The position numbers were made by a program, and so were the translations under genes. Shown here one piece after another: positions 7,950 to 20,558 of a stretch of 64,000 bases of DNA (the first letter of the stretch is position 1; every line of letters starts with the position of its first letter). The notes under the pieces were generated by a model. The model did not search any database and was not told the DNA's origin. It saw only the letters and a list, made by a program, of their open reading frames with translations. The DNA comes from BP-133 sp040756995 (GTDB taxonomy: Bacteria > Actinomycetota > Acidimicrobiia > IMCC26256 > BP-133): assembly GCA_040756995.1 (NCBI GenBank), contig JBFLYK010000014.1, forward strand, positions 62,001 to 126,000, given 5' to 3'.

Positions 7950-8333
7950 TCAGCCTTCCTCGGTCAGGTTCGCTGTGGTGTCGAGGAATCCAGCCTGGAG
8001 CATCCTCCGTCTGGCCTCTCTGCTGGCCCCGCTGTCGAGGTCGTTAGCCATGGCGAGCTGCTGGCGCGCGCATGGCTCCTTGGCCTCCAAGTGGAGCGGT
8101 TGCTCCAGGTGGCTCGCCACCGCCTTGGGCGGCATGGCGCGCAGCCAGCTCGTGAAGCCCTTAGCGGTCACGCGATGCTCCATGGATGCCCCCTGGAGAA
8201 CCAGGGCACCAGTGCCCGCGAAGCCAGCCAGACAGAGCAGCGCCCAGTCAGCGTGCATCCTCCAGCCGATCAGGCCCATGAGGATCGCGAAGATGAGAAG
8301 GAACAGGGTCGGGTCTACGCGTTCAGTGGCCAT
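7950..8333 (-). CDS. Small membrane protein of unknown function
   Basis: From the ATG at 8333 the product is 127 residues. It has two hydrophobic segments (PTLFLLIFAILMGLIGW and WALLCLAGFAGTGALVL) and then a soluble, charged tail of about 75 residues. The frame is open to 8417, so the start is uncertain. It lies in the lower-GC accessory stretch, downstream of and in the same direction as the HEPN/NB-ARC gene, 300 bp away. No family recognised. Confidence 0.5.
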   Translation of the reverse strand: MATERVDPTLFLLIFAILMGLIGWRMHADWALLCLAGFAGTGALVLQGASMEHRVTAKGFTSWLRAMPPKAVASHLEQPLHLEAKEPCARQQLAMANDLDSGASREARRRMLQAGFLDTTANLTEEG

Positions 8334-8642
8334 CGGAACCGTCCGTACTTCCGATGCTGCCCACCCGGCTGGCAGGCAGCCTTGTGGCCACCCATGCCCA
8401 CTGGCAAGGCATTCCATTCCTGCTCTGACCAGGGTTTTTAGCGGTTATCCACAGGCCCTGGCTGGCAGCACCTGCCCTCGCTCATGCTCAGGAGGTGGTG
8501 GGGGCGAGCCTCTCGGCATCGTCCTCGGTCAGACGGCTGCCGCAGCGAAAGCCCGGCACAGGCGACAGGTTCCCACATGGAACAGCCCCTACCCGGCGGT
8601 GCGGCATCCGCGAACTTGTCCTGTCGGACCTGTCTGAACGCC

Positions 8643-11204
8643 TCAGTCAATGGTCGTATCGAGGGCTTTCCTGCCATTCTCGCCGATCGCCATTATGAAG
8701 CTGACCCGAACACCGGGACGGAGCAAGTCAAAGTCAGCGGCGAACCGCATGTTATTTCTGCCGAGGAAGACATCTAAGCTCCCTTCAGCGGTAAGAAATG
8801 CGAACGGCTTGGCCGGATGCCGGTATCTAACGACACCCAGCATTCTTTCGGAAGATAGTGAAATAACCGGCGGCCGGCGCTGGCCAGGAACCGAATCGAG
8901 CCAAGACAGCAGGTCCTTCGCGCGAACCGAGAGGGCGTCATCACCAGCATCATTGATTACGCACCAGAGAGTACCGTAGCAGGCGGAAAGTTGGCGGACT
9001 AACTGGTCACGGATCGTCGGAGGAATCGAGTCGAACGACTGACGAACGGCCGTCATCGCGTCCATTGCCCGCGAGTACTCTTTCGTGTCGATACAGAAGC
9101 TCCCAAGTCGCTGGTAGAACTCAACGTCGAGATGCCAAGCGTCACTCTCATGCAAGGCCGACTGGGCTAGTGCGAGAGCCTTGTCTATTGACTTCCTCGC
9201 ACTGGCGAAAGACAAGACATCCAAACTGCATCTGGCGTGCTCGAGCAGAACATATGGATCATCTGGAGCCCGTTTCAGCGCAAAGTCAACCTGCGAGAGA
9301 GCTGCGTCCACATCGCGCCTACTTTGCCGCAGGAAGGCGGCGTAAAAAAGCCGGAGCGGCGCCGAATCGGGCTCGATTTCGATTGCCGCCCGGAACGCTT
9401 CGTCAGCCGCTCGCAAGTTCGCAGAGGCCGCAAGAACTTGTGCCTCGACTCGATACACCTCATAGTAGTCCGCAGCAAGCTGCTTTGCCGATGATATCTC
9501 GTCTAGCGCGCGATCAAATTGTTCAGACTCGGCGAACTTGAGCGCTTGGAGAAGATATTTGGCGACGATGTAATCACTGTTCGACCGAATCCATACGGTC
9601 TGATAGTCATAGGGATCGCCCGAGAGCTTCTTGCCAAGCAGAGCCTTGTCGGTCTCCAATTGGCGTCTGAGCGATTCAAATTCGTAATCCTCATCGCCAG
9701 TCAATGGATGGTTCTTATTGAGATACTGCCGTGCCATCTCCGTCAACAAGTACCTCGATTCAACAACCGAGCCTTGCGGAGTCGAATTCATAACCATCAT
9801 GTTGGTGGTCAACACTTCCTGCAATGCGGCCTGAGTATCGAAAGCGTGCCCACCGTTGAAGTACGTCACCTCTGCCAGGGTCATGTCCTCGGGTATTGCC
9901 TGAATTACTCGGAGTACGCGTTTCCCTAGATCAGAAAGGTGCTCGTAGACGTTAGACATGCAGAAGTCGAGAAAAAGGTCTGGCTTTGCGAGAATGTCCT
10001 CGGGTCTGGCGCCCGTCTGTACGGCGGAAACAAACCATTTGATGAACAGAGGGTTATTTCCCATTCTGTCGCACATGTCACCCAGTTGTTGCTGCGGCAG
10101 TCGAGACAGATGGTGTACTCCGCCTAGGTCGGCAGCCACTCTCAATAGGCGGGTCGCAATGGAACTAGGAAGGGGTTGCAGCTTCACTCTGTTCTCGAAC
10201 TCACCGATTCCAATCCGCGAGGTAACGAGAAGTTTGCTGCCGGCGGGAAGGCGATTTATGAATTGCCTGATCCTGTCATCCAAGATAGTTTCGAGGTTGT
10301 CAAGTATCAGGAGGGTCCGGAATGTCGCTAGAAAGTCAATGAGTTCGCTCTCTGGGTCGGACGCATTCTGGCCACTGAGTTCGCGCACCACGCTCTGAAA
10401 GAGGCCCATGGAATCTCGGATCGCACCGCTAATATCGCGAATCTGAGTTGGGGTCAACTGGTTGACTTTGCTCGAGCTCCAAATGATTGCTTCGAAGGGA
10501 CACTCGCCGTCATCCAAGAGCTCGTTGGCAATCTGGAGCGCTAGCGCCGTCTTTCCGAGGCCGCCTTCGCCGACCAGCGAGATTACAGGCCATGGACCCT
10601 TGCAGAGATTGATTACTTGTTGCACCTCGGCATCCCGACCGAGGAAGCCAGTATCGTCATAGTCGGGCAGGGGAAGATTGTTATGAGGTGCGTTAGGCGG
10701 TGGATAATAACGAGGCTCGGGTAGCCGAAATACGAAGCTTGGATCCTGCGTTAGCCGAGCCAATGTCTCTGTGACGGACTGCCAAGTGATGGGATCCTCG
10801 GCGGAGACCTGTTCGGTGAACGTCGTCACACGCGCTAGGTCGTCGTACCGGAACGGACGCACATGCGCGATCCGCTTTCTCACCGGAAGGATTAGTTGAA
10901 GCTGAGGATTTAGTTGACGGAGCTGATTTTGTACGTGTTCGGGTAGGACTTTCTTGTGGCGGTTCAGGATCTCGACCAGATCTCCCAAGTCGGTATACGG
11001 CAGGATTTCTTGGAGTGTCGGGTCTCTCCGGCCAGATCCGAGCTCGTCGGTCAACCGTCGCAGAGCGTTTTGATGAAGGGACTCGCCGAGTATCGGTACT
11101 GGATCTGCCCCTGCGCCGAGCGCTCGGGTGATCGCCTCGCGGAGGTCCTCTTCAATCGCGGAGAGCAGCGCATAGATCGTGAGTCGCGTCACGCTGAAGG
11201 CCAT
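8643..11204 (-). CDS. HEPN / NB-ARC (STAND) / TPR / cold-shock-like protein, candidate defence gene
   Basis: 853 residues. Residues 5-160 resemble Swt1-type HEPN domains, with the R-x4-H motif RKRIAH. Residues ~185-480 are an NB-ARC ATPase: GRDAEVQQV, Walker A GEGGLGKTAL, Walker B TLLILDNLET, SKLLVTSR, GLPL-like GNNPLFIKW. Residues ~530-770 are TPR-like helical repeats. The last ~65 residues (GVVRYRHPAKPFAFLTAEGS, DVFLGRNN, LLRPGVRVSF) read like a cold-shock/OB domain. STAND proteins oligomerise on sensing a trigger and HEPN domains are often RNases, so an abortive-infection role is plausible. GC is clearly lower than in the neighbours, which suggests transfer. ATG 11204 has GGAAGGA 8 bp upstream, and AAGGAGG lies further up. 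Confidence 0.85.
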   Translation of the reverse strand: MAFSVTRLTIYALLSAIEEDLREAITRALGAGADPVPILGESLHQNALRRLTDELGSGRRDPTLQEILPYTDLGDLVEILNRHKKVLPEHVQNQLRQLNPQLQLILPVRKRIAHVRPFRYDDLARVTTFTEQVSAEDPITWQSVTETLARLTQDPSFVFRLPEPRYYPPPNAPHNNLPLPDYDDTGFLGRDAEVQQVINLCKGPWPVISLVGEGGLGKTALALQIANELLDDGECPFEAIIWSSSKVNQLTPTQIRDISGAIRDSMGLFQSVVRELSGQNASDPESELIDFLATFRTLLILDNLETILDDRIRQFINRLPAGSKLLVTSRIGIGEFENRVKLQPLPSSIATRLLRVAADLGGVHHLSRLPQQQLGDMCDRMGNNPLFIKWFVSAVQTGARPEDILAKPDLFLDFCMSNVYEHLSDLGKRVLRVIQAIPEDMTLAEVTYFNGGHAFDTQAALQEVLTTNMMVMNSTPQGSVVESRYLLTEMARQYLNKNHPLTGDEDYEFESLRRQLETDKALLGKKLSGDPYDYQTVWIRSNSDYIVAKYLLQALKFAESEQFDRALDEISSAKQLAADYYEVYRVEAQVLAASANLRAADEAFRAAIEIEPDSAPLRLFYAAFLRQSRRDVDAALSQVDFALKRAPDDPYVLLEHARCSLDVLSFASARKSIDKALALAQSALHESDAWHLDVEFYQRLGSFCIDTKEYSRAMDAMTAVRQSFDSIPPTIRDQLVRQLSACYGTLWCVINDAGDDALSVRAKDLLSWLDSVPGQRRPPVISLSSERMLGVVRYRHPAKPFAFLTAEGSLDVFLGRNNMRFAADFDLLRPGVRVSFIMAIGENGRKALDTTID

Positions 11205-11526
11205 CGCGGCATTCCTTCCGGTTGTCTCCTCCTTTTGTAGTCACGTCCGCAAGATCCGGCTAGCACAGACGGGTGCCTGCGCCCGCTCTCGGGCGGCCGC
11301 TCGGGACGGTCTGCTCGCACGGACGAGCGCCGCCCGGGCGGCCGCGATGGCGGTAACGACCTCGGAGTGTCCCGAGGTCATCGTCGAGCGCCTCGAAGAG
11401 ACCACCGTCGGGCCGTTGTCAGGCCGCTCGTCTTCCAGCGACGGCGGCCGATGAAGCCGTTCAGGCCAGCGAGCGGTCAGCGCGAGGAACGGATCGGACT
11501 CCGGCGGCGGCATCTCAGTGAGGACC
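11205..11526. other. Junction region without a convincing gene
   Basis: GC rises back to background here. Open frames exist on both strands but none has a ribosome site or recognisable protein features. It probably contains the promoter of the HEPN/NB-ARC gene, though no clear -10/-35 pair was seen. Confidence 0.35.
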
Positions 11527-11973
11527 TCACTTGGAGTGCGCGTAGCGCACCAGGCAGTCCTCGAAGGCCTGCTGGCCCGTCCGATAGTCGTAACGGCAGC
11601 CGGTGTCGGACGGTGCCGTCGTCGTCGTCGATGTCGTCGTCGTCGGTGGCGGCCCAAGTACATCGGTCAAGCCCAGGTAGTCGCGGACCGTCGTCCCGAG
11701 CGCCTCGATGCGCTGCTCGTCGATCACCCACTTGAGCGACGTGGCGTAGCGGGGGTGCAGATTGTCGTAGGTGCTGTGGCCGATCTGCTCGGTGACGCTC
11801 TGGCAGATCAGGGGAACCGCTCCGTATTGGGAACTCTCCCACACCTCGGTGGCCCCCTCCTCGTTGCAGGGCGCGCGGTTGATCGGCCCGGAGTACCCGG
11901 CCCGCTCCATCGGGCTCTGGCACCCAGCCGTCACCCCGGCCAGCAGCAGGCCCAGCAGGATCTTCTTCATCAT
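11527..11973 (-). CDS. Small lipoprotein with a Thr-rich linker
   Basis: The 148-residue product begins MMKKILLGLLLAGVTAGCQ, a signal peptide with lipobox-like TAGC. GAGGAG lies 5-6 bp before ATG 11973. A globular segment with several Cys follows (APCNEEG, LICQSVTEQI), then a Thr/Pro linker (PPPTTTTSTTTT) and a short C-terminal segment with CRYDYRTGQQAFEDC. It is probably anchored to the outer face of the membrane. Family unknown. The next gene upstream is another Thr-rich lipoprotein. Confidence 0.75.
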   Translation of the reverse strand: MMKKILLGLLLAGVTAGCQSPMERAGYSGPINRAPCNEEGATEVWESSQYGAVPLICQSVTEQIGHSTYDNLHPRYATSLKWVIDEQRIEALGTTVRDYLGLTDVLGPPPTTTTSTTTTAPSDTGCRYDYRTGQQAFEDCLVRYAHSK

Positions 11974-12053
11974 CAAGACTCCTCGGGGGGTCACCCGGAC
12001 CCGTCGGCCGTCCACGAAAGGTTTCTCTCCGGCGGTAGGCGCAACGGTGCCGG

Positions 12054-12878
12054 CTACGAGGGCGGAGGCTGCCCTTCCCACCACCAGCTTGAAGCGGTCA
12101 ACGCAGGGGTTTGGGCGTAGTAGCGGCCGTAAGCGTTCGGGGCCGTGATGCAGATTGAGGTTTCCAGCTGCTTCCCCGAATCGGGATCGACGGTCACCGC
12201 GATGCGGCTCGGCCCGCCATCGAACGGGCCGTCGCCGTGCAGGCTGCCGTAGCCGCCGTAACCGTCTGGCACGTGGTGAAGCGTGTGCACCATCACGTCG
12301 ACGAACCGGATTCGTGTGTTCGACTTGTTGGACACGGCCACCTTCCACGTGCGACAACGGTGGCTGTTGTCGAACCAGCGGGGCGGGTCGGGGTTCGGCC
12401 AGTTCCCCAGGAGGGTCACCTCGACGGTCCCGGTAGGCGCTGGGCGCGTGGTGGTCGTGGTCGGTGGCTGCGTCGTGACGGTGTACGGCGGCTTGGTCGT
12501 CGTCGTCGTCGTGCTGCCCGGCTTGACCGTCGTGGTCGTGGCTCCTCCGCCGCCGGAGGGCGGTGCCGTCGTGGTGGTCGAAAGCAGAGTGGTGCTGGTC
12601 GTCGCGCCGAGCGGACCGCTTGTGGTGGTGGTCGTCGTCGCCTGCTGGGACTTCGCTTTGGAAGGCGAGGCGGCCGTCCCGGTCGTGCTGGTGGTGTCGC
12701 CGGCCGCGGGGGCTTCTGAACTGGTCGCGGTCGTCTCCGGTGCGGCCGGCGCAGTCGCTGTCGTGGCCGAGTCTGCGGACGGGGCGGCAACGGTCTGAGC
12801 CGTGGTCTTCTGTTCGGGCGAGCCACAGGCCGTGGTCAGGGCGATGGTGGCAAGCAGGCCCAGCGCGGTCTTCTTCAA
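12054..12878 (-). CDS. Thr-rich lipoprotein
   Basis: The TTG start at 12878 sits behind GAAGGAA and gives 274 residues: LKKTALGLLATIALTTACGS, a lipoprotein signal. About 130 residues of Ala/Thr/Pro-rich low complexity follow (TTTTTTSG, TTTTVKPG, TTTTTTKPP). The C-terminal ~105-residue domain starts GTVEVTLLGNW and has a Cys pair (HRCRTWKV, TSICITAP). The linker is expected to be extended and possibly glycosylated. Domain not recognised; extracellular, membrane-anchored by inference. Confidence 0.75.
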   Translation of the reverse strand: MKKTALGLLATIALTTACGSPEQKTTAQTVAAPSADSATTATAPAAPETTATSSEAPAAGDTTSTTGTAASPSKAKSQQATTTTTTSGPLGATTSTTLLSTTTTAPPSGGGGATTTTVKPGSTTTTTTKPPYTVTTQPPTTTTTRPAPTGTVEVTLLGNWPNPDPPRWFDNSHRCRTWKVAVSNKSNTRIRFVDVMVHTLHHVPDGYGGYGSLHGDGPFDGGPSRIAVTVDPDSGKQLETSICITAPNAYGRYYAQTPALTASSWWWEGQPPPS

Positions 12879-13013
12879 GCGGGTTCCTTCACTACGAGGT
12901 GGCGCGTTCAGGTACTTGTCGACCGATCTGGCCGGTGACTGGACCGGCAACTATTGCCAGTACGCCGGGGCGACCTCGCTGAGTCGCCAGGGCCCTAGGC
13001 GTAGGGTGGCGTG

Positions 13014-14576
<1,563 letters not shown>

Positions 14577-14670
14577 CTCTCGAGGCCCAGGCCCGGACCG
14601 GCGGTCACTCGCTGTTCGCTGGGCGCCGGGCCCGCCGCCGGCACCGGTGTCGGCACCGTCCGGGTAGAAC

Positions 14671-17063
<2,393 letters not shown>

Positions 17064-17067
<4 letters not shown>

Positions 17068-17528
17068 CGGAGCGGGAACTCGATGCCGCGCTCCTCCTCG
17101 GGTCGGGGGCCGAAGATGCGGCGCTCGGACTCGTCGATGGGGACGTCGTTGATGCTCGCTTCCCGGCGGCGCATGTAGCCGTGGTCGTCGAACTCCCACA
17201 GTTCGTTGCCGTAGCTCCGCCACCATTGCCCGTTCCGGTCGTGGCTCTCGTACTGGAAGCGGACGGCGATGCGGTTTCCGTCGAACGCCCAGAGGTTCTT
17301 GCGCAGTGAGTAGTCGAGCTCCCGCTCCCACTTCTGGGTCAGGAACTTCACGATCTCGTCGCGGCCCGTGACGAACTGATCCCGGTTGCGCCAGACGGAG
17401 TCCTCCGTGTAGGCGCCGGCCACCCGCTCCGGATCCCGGGTGTTCCAGGCGTCCTCGGCGGCCTGCACCTTCTGGGCGGCCGTCTCGCGGGTGAAGGGGG
17501 GAAGGGGCGGGCGGTCGGCCATCAGCAA
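17064..17528 (-). CDS. DUF1348 (SnoaL/NTF2-like) protein
   Basis: 154 residues covering one NTF2-like alpha+beta barrel. Recognisable motifs are AAEDAWNTRDPERVAGAYTE, DSVWRNRDQFVTGRDEIVKF, ALQ-position FQYESHDRNGQWWRSYGNE and RRREASINDVPI. DUF1348 members match this length closely. Function unproven; many NTF2-like proteins bind small hydrophobic ligands. Start 17528 or ATG 17522. Confidence 0.9.
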
Positions 17529-17534
17529 CTCCGT

Positions 17535-17756
17535 TCAGTGGTGGGGCAGCGGGCACCCGGGCATGGGGAGGGCCTCGACGGCGGGGCCGGGCGGGGTCTG
17601 GATGCAGGCGAAGCAGGGCGGGCAGGGCAGGGGCGCCGGCCGGCAATCGACACACCGGTTCTCTTCTGTGGCCCCCGTCGCCGGGGCGCCGAACCCGGTC
17701 ACCACCGCCAGGACCGATGCGGCGGCCGACGTCGTCCACCGGCGTCTGATCCCCAT
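17535..17756 (-). CDS. Small secreted Cys-rich peptide
   Basis: From ATG 17756, 73 residues: an Arg-led signal peptide (MGIRRRWTTSAAASVLAVVT) with a likely cleavage after ATGA, then a Cys-rich, Pro-rich mature part (RCVDCRPAPLPCPPCFACIQ). Cys pairs CVDC and CPPCFAC could bind metal or form disulfides. Upstream starts in the same frame exist. It ends 6 bp before the DUF1348 gene and may be co-transcribed with it. No family recognised. Confidence 0.5.
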   Translation of the reverse strand: MGIRRRWTTSAAASVLAVVTGFGAPATGATEENRCVDCRPAPLPCPPCFACIQTPPGPAVEALPMPGCPLPHH

Positions 17757-17947
17757 CACGCCAGCATTATTCCAGTCCCACACCGGCGGCATCGGCCGCC
17801 GCCCACAGGAGACAGATTCGTGACGGTGGCGTACGATGCGTTCACTGACCAGCCGACCCCGGTGTCTCCGTCCCCGGCCTCATCCACGTCAGTCGACCAG
17901 CCCGAACACACCACCGACTTCACTTTCGCAGTTGGGAGGGTCATCAA

Positions 17948-18850
17948 ATGCGCCGGACCGCGTTCGTCGTCGCCACCGTCATCGCAAGCGTCCTATCCAT
18001 GACCTCCGCCGTCGCCACCCCGCCGACCGGTGAAGTCCAGTTCAAGGACATGGCCCGAGCCCAGGCCGTCGAAGGCGCCGTCGTGCCGATCAATCCGGGC
18101 ACGGCCCTCGCGTCCGGGTCGTACTCGATCGCCCCCGGCGGCGAGACCGGCTGGCGACAGTTGCCCGGCACCATGGTCCTGGCCGTCAACAAGGGCAAGC
18201 TGATGCTCCACGGCGGTGAAGGATGCGCGGCCAAGGAGTACATGACCGGGCAGGCGGCGGTGGCCGCGGCCGGCACCTACATGGTGCACAACGCCGGGAG
18301 CGAGCCGCTCGAGTTCTTCGGGTGGTTCTTCGGTCAGGTTCCCGGCGGGCCGAAGCCGCTGGCCGAGGGCCCAACGGAACCGGCGCCGGCGGGCTGCGCC
18401 GACATCAAGGCCGCCGGAGCGTCGCCCACCGGTGTGTCGCTCACCACCCCGGCCGTGGGATTGCTGGTCCCCGGTGAATACGGCGAGGGCGCCACCCTGA
18501 CCATCGAGGCCGGCAAAGACGTCTACGCCAGCTGGCTGGACATCTCGCCCGGCTGGAGCAGCGGATGGATCTCGCACCACTCGGCGGCGAACATCGTGGA
18601 GCGCGGCACCCTCAGCTATGTCGAAGCCAAGGACGGGAAGTGTGACGAGAGCGAGGAGTACCACGCCGGCGAGGCCTTCTATCACCCGGCTCACCGCCAC
18701 ATGGCGTTCAACAAGGGCAAGGAGCACGTGATCCTCTGGACCATGTACTTCAACCTGCCCCACGACACGCCGCTGCCGGTCATCGGCAACACCATCACGG
18801 CGGTCGACTTCACGCAGCTCCCGCCGACGGATTGCCCCCGGCTGCGGTGA
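17948..18850 (+). CDS. Secreted two-domain cupin protein
   Basis: 300 residues with a signal peptide (MRRTAFVVATVIASVLSMTS, cleavage near AVA-T) and two cupin-like halves: GSYSIAPGGETGWRQLPGTM in the first; ASWLDISPGWSSGWISHHSA and EAFYHPAHRHMAFNKG in the second, whose His residues could bind metal. GGGAGG lies upstream of ATG 17948. Its TGA overlaps the ATG of the cupredoxin gene (TGATG), so the two extracytoplasmic proteins are translationally coupled. Enzymatic role unknown. Confidence 0.8.
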   Translation: MRRTAFVVATVIASVLSMTSAVATPPTGEVQFKDMARAQAVEGAVVPINPGTALASGSYSIAPGGETGWRQLPGTMVLAVNKGKLMLHGGEGCAAKEYMTGQAAVAAAGTYMVHNAGSEPLEFFGWFFGQVPGGPKPLAEGPTEPAPAGCADIKAAGASPTGVSLTTPAVGLLVPGEYGEGATLTIEAGKDVYASWLDISPGWSSGWISHHSAANIVERGTLSYVEAKDGKCDESEEYHAGEAFYHPAHRHMAFNKGKEHVILWTMYFNLPHDTPLPVIGNTITAVDFTQLPPTDCPRLR

Positions 18851-19248
18851 TGGGGGAACGCTCACACCGCAGGCACCTGCTGGTGTCCGCCGCGCTGGCC
18901 GTGGCGTGGTTGGCGCCGTCGGCCAGCGGGTCGTTCGCCGCGAGCGGTGGTTGCAGCCCGAACGGAACGGCGCTGTCGCTCACGGCCTTCGACAACAAGT
19001 TCGACAAGGACTGCCTGGCGGCACCGGCCAGCCAGGCTTTTACCATCGACTTCACTAATCTGGACCGAGGCATCCCGCACAACGTTGCGATCTACGAAGA
19101 CCAGACCGCCAGCAAGGCACTCTTCAAGGGCGAGCTGGTCGACGGGCCGGGCAAGACCACGTACTCGGTGCCGGGGCTCCCGGCCGGCACGTTCTACTTC
19201 CGGTGCGACCCGCACCCGGAGATGCACGGGACGTTCGTCTCCGGCTGA
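18850..19248 (+). CDS. Secreted blue-copper (cupredoxin) protein
   Basis: 132 residues. The N-terminal signal RRHLLVSAALAVAWLAPSASG precedes a mature ~100-residue cupredoxin. Type 1 copper ligands are visible: His in GIPHNVAIY and the C-terminal C-x4-H motif in FYFRCDPHPEMHGTFV, with Met three residues after the His. It is coupled to the upstream cupin gene through TGATG. Probably an exported electron carrier or copper-binding protein; partner unknown. Confidence 0.85.
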   Translation: MGERSHRRHLLVSAALAVAWLAPSASGSFAASGGCSPNGTALSLTAFDNKFDKDCLAAPASQAFTIDFTNLDRGIPHNVAIYEDQTASKALFKGELVDGPGKTTYSVPGLPAGTFYFRCDPHPEMHGTFVSG

Positions 19249-19251
19249 GCG

Positions 19252-20400
19252 TTACGCCGTGCCCGGCTCCTCGAGCTGCTCGAGGAGCCAGGCCCGGAAG
19301 AAGGGACTGGCGAGACGCCACTGGCGGCCTTCCCGGCGTACGAGCTCCTGCTCGGCCAGGGTCCGCAGCGCCGTCGTGACGGCGTTGGCGTTGGCCACCA
19401 TGACGGCGTCCAGAAAGGCCTTGGCGTAGACCTTCTCCCGGGGGGAACGGGCCAGCTCGCGCACGATGCGTTGCTGCGAGGGAGCCAGCGACTCGTAGCG
19501 TTCGGCGAAGAAGCCGGCCTGCCGGCGCACGATCGAGGCCAGCCCGGCCTCGATGGCCTCCTCATCGATGGTGTCGCCGGCAGCCTCGTAGGCGGCGTGG
19601 GCCAGCCACTGCACGTCGTTGGGGATGCCGTCCACCCGGCGGTAGAGCGAGCGGGCGTCGGCCCGGGTGAGCCGCTTCCCGCCCGTCCGGGCCCGGGCGA
19701 CGAGATGGGCGGTCATGTCCTTCTCCGGCACGACCTCGAGGTTGAACGTCTCCCCCATGCCGAGGAGCGGCGCTCCCCGGCCCCGGGTCAGCCGCTCCAT
19801 GACCGACAGGCGGGAGCCGGAGAAGACCAGGCTCGTGCCCCGGGCCTGGTCGGCCAGCGCCTTGAAGGCGCCGCCCAGGCCCTTGGGGCCGATCTCCGCC
19901 ACCTGCTGGAACTCGTCGAGGACCAGGGCGGCCGGGCGGCGCTCCCCGACCCGTTCCAGGAGCGCGACCGCGTCCTCCAGCACCTCGTACCACCGGTCGG
20001 AGCCCACCGCGGGGTGCAGGGTGAGGGAGATCTTCCCGTCCGGCGACATCTCGATCTGGGGCGCGATCCGCAGGTGCCCGATGACGTCCTCGATGCTGCG
20101 GCGCGTCCGCCCGATCGGCCGCAGGACCTCCCGCACCACCGCCGTGAGAACGACGCCGGCCGCCTCGGCCTCCGTCGTGCAGAGCAGGAGGTTGGCGTAG
20201 CCGCCCCGTCCGCCGCCCTTGCGGAACCGGCGGAGCGCCTCGAGCAGCAGCGACGTCTTGCCGTAGCGCCGCGGCGAGAGCACGAAGGCGTGGATCCCGT
20301 CCCGCATCCGAGCGGTGAGCGCGGCGAGCTCCGTCGCCCGGTCACAGAAGCTCGCCGCTTCGACCGGCGCACCGTAACGAAAGGGATTTTCCCGTTTCAC
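19252..20400 (-). CDS. ATPase of the MNS/ATPase_2 (STAND-like) clade
   Basis: 382 residues. Walker A is LSPRRYGKTSLLLEAL (residues ~41-56), Walker B ALVLDEFQQVAEI and sensor FSGSRLSVMERL; a C-terminal winged-helix-like region follows (SPREKVYAKAFLDAV, LAEQELVRREGRQWRLASPF). The PRRxGKTSL form and C-terminal wHTH are typical of ATPase_2 proteins, many of which sit in conflict or mobile contexts. The start is GTG 20400. A perfect TATAAT ends 8 nt upstream, which implies a leaderless mRNA. Confidence 0.85.
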   Translation of the reverse strand: MKRENPFRYGAPVEAASFCDRATELAALTARMRDGIHAFVLSPRRYGKTSLLLEALRRFRKGGGRGGYANLLLCTTEAEAAGVVLTAVVREVLRPIGRTRRSIEDVIGHLRIAPQIEMSPDGKISLTLHPAVGSDRWYEVLEDAVALLERVGERRPAALVLDEFQQVAEIGPKGLGGAFKALADQARGTSLVFSGSRLSVMERLTRGRGAPLLGMGETFNLEVVPEKDMTAHLVARARTGGKRLTRADARSLYRRVDGIPNDVQWLAHAAYEAAGDTIDEEAIEAGLASIVRRQAGFFAERYESLAPSQQRIVRELARSPREKVYAKAFLDAVMVANANAVTTALRTLAEQELVRREGRQWRLASPFFRAWLLEQLEEPGTA

Positions 20401-20408
20401 TGCGGGCT

Positions 20409-20414
20409 ATTATA
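20409..20414 (-). promoter_or_regulatory. -10 element (TATAAT) of the ATPase gene
   Basis: On the minus strand TATAAT is followed after 8 nt by the GTG start codon at 20400, so transcription would begin at or next to the start codon. No good -35 was seen. Leaderless messages are common in actinobacteria. Confidence 0.55.
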
Positions 20415-20558
20415 GCGACCGCTGTAAGACAGGCTCGCTTGAACCGGCTGCTCCGAAGTGCCCGAATTGACCCTTTCCGAGGGTGATGTCATCGAGAATT
20501 GCCGAAGAGTTGCGGCCAGGTCAGCTTGCGTTCGGGTCGCGGCCTTACCTTCGAGATC

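Noticed and set aside
1..11204. Search for an integrase, transposase or CRISPR array to explain the accessory region
   Set aside because: None was found; the only mobile-element traces are the tRNA fragment, short repeats and the GC shift.
12410..12800. Dense simple-sequence repeats on the plus strand (GTCGTC, GTGGTGGTC)
   Set aside because: They are Thr codons (ACG/ACC) of the lipoprotein linker read on the other strand, not an independent repeat.
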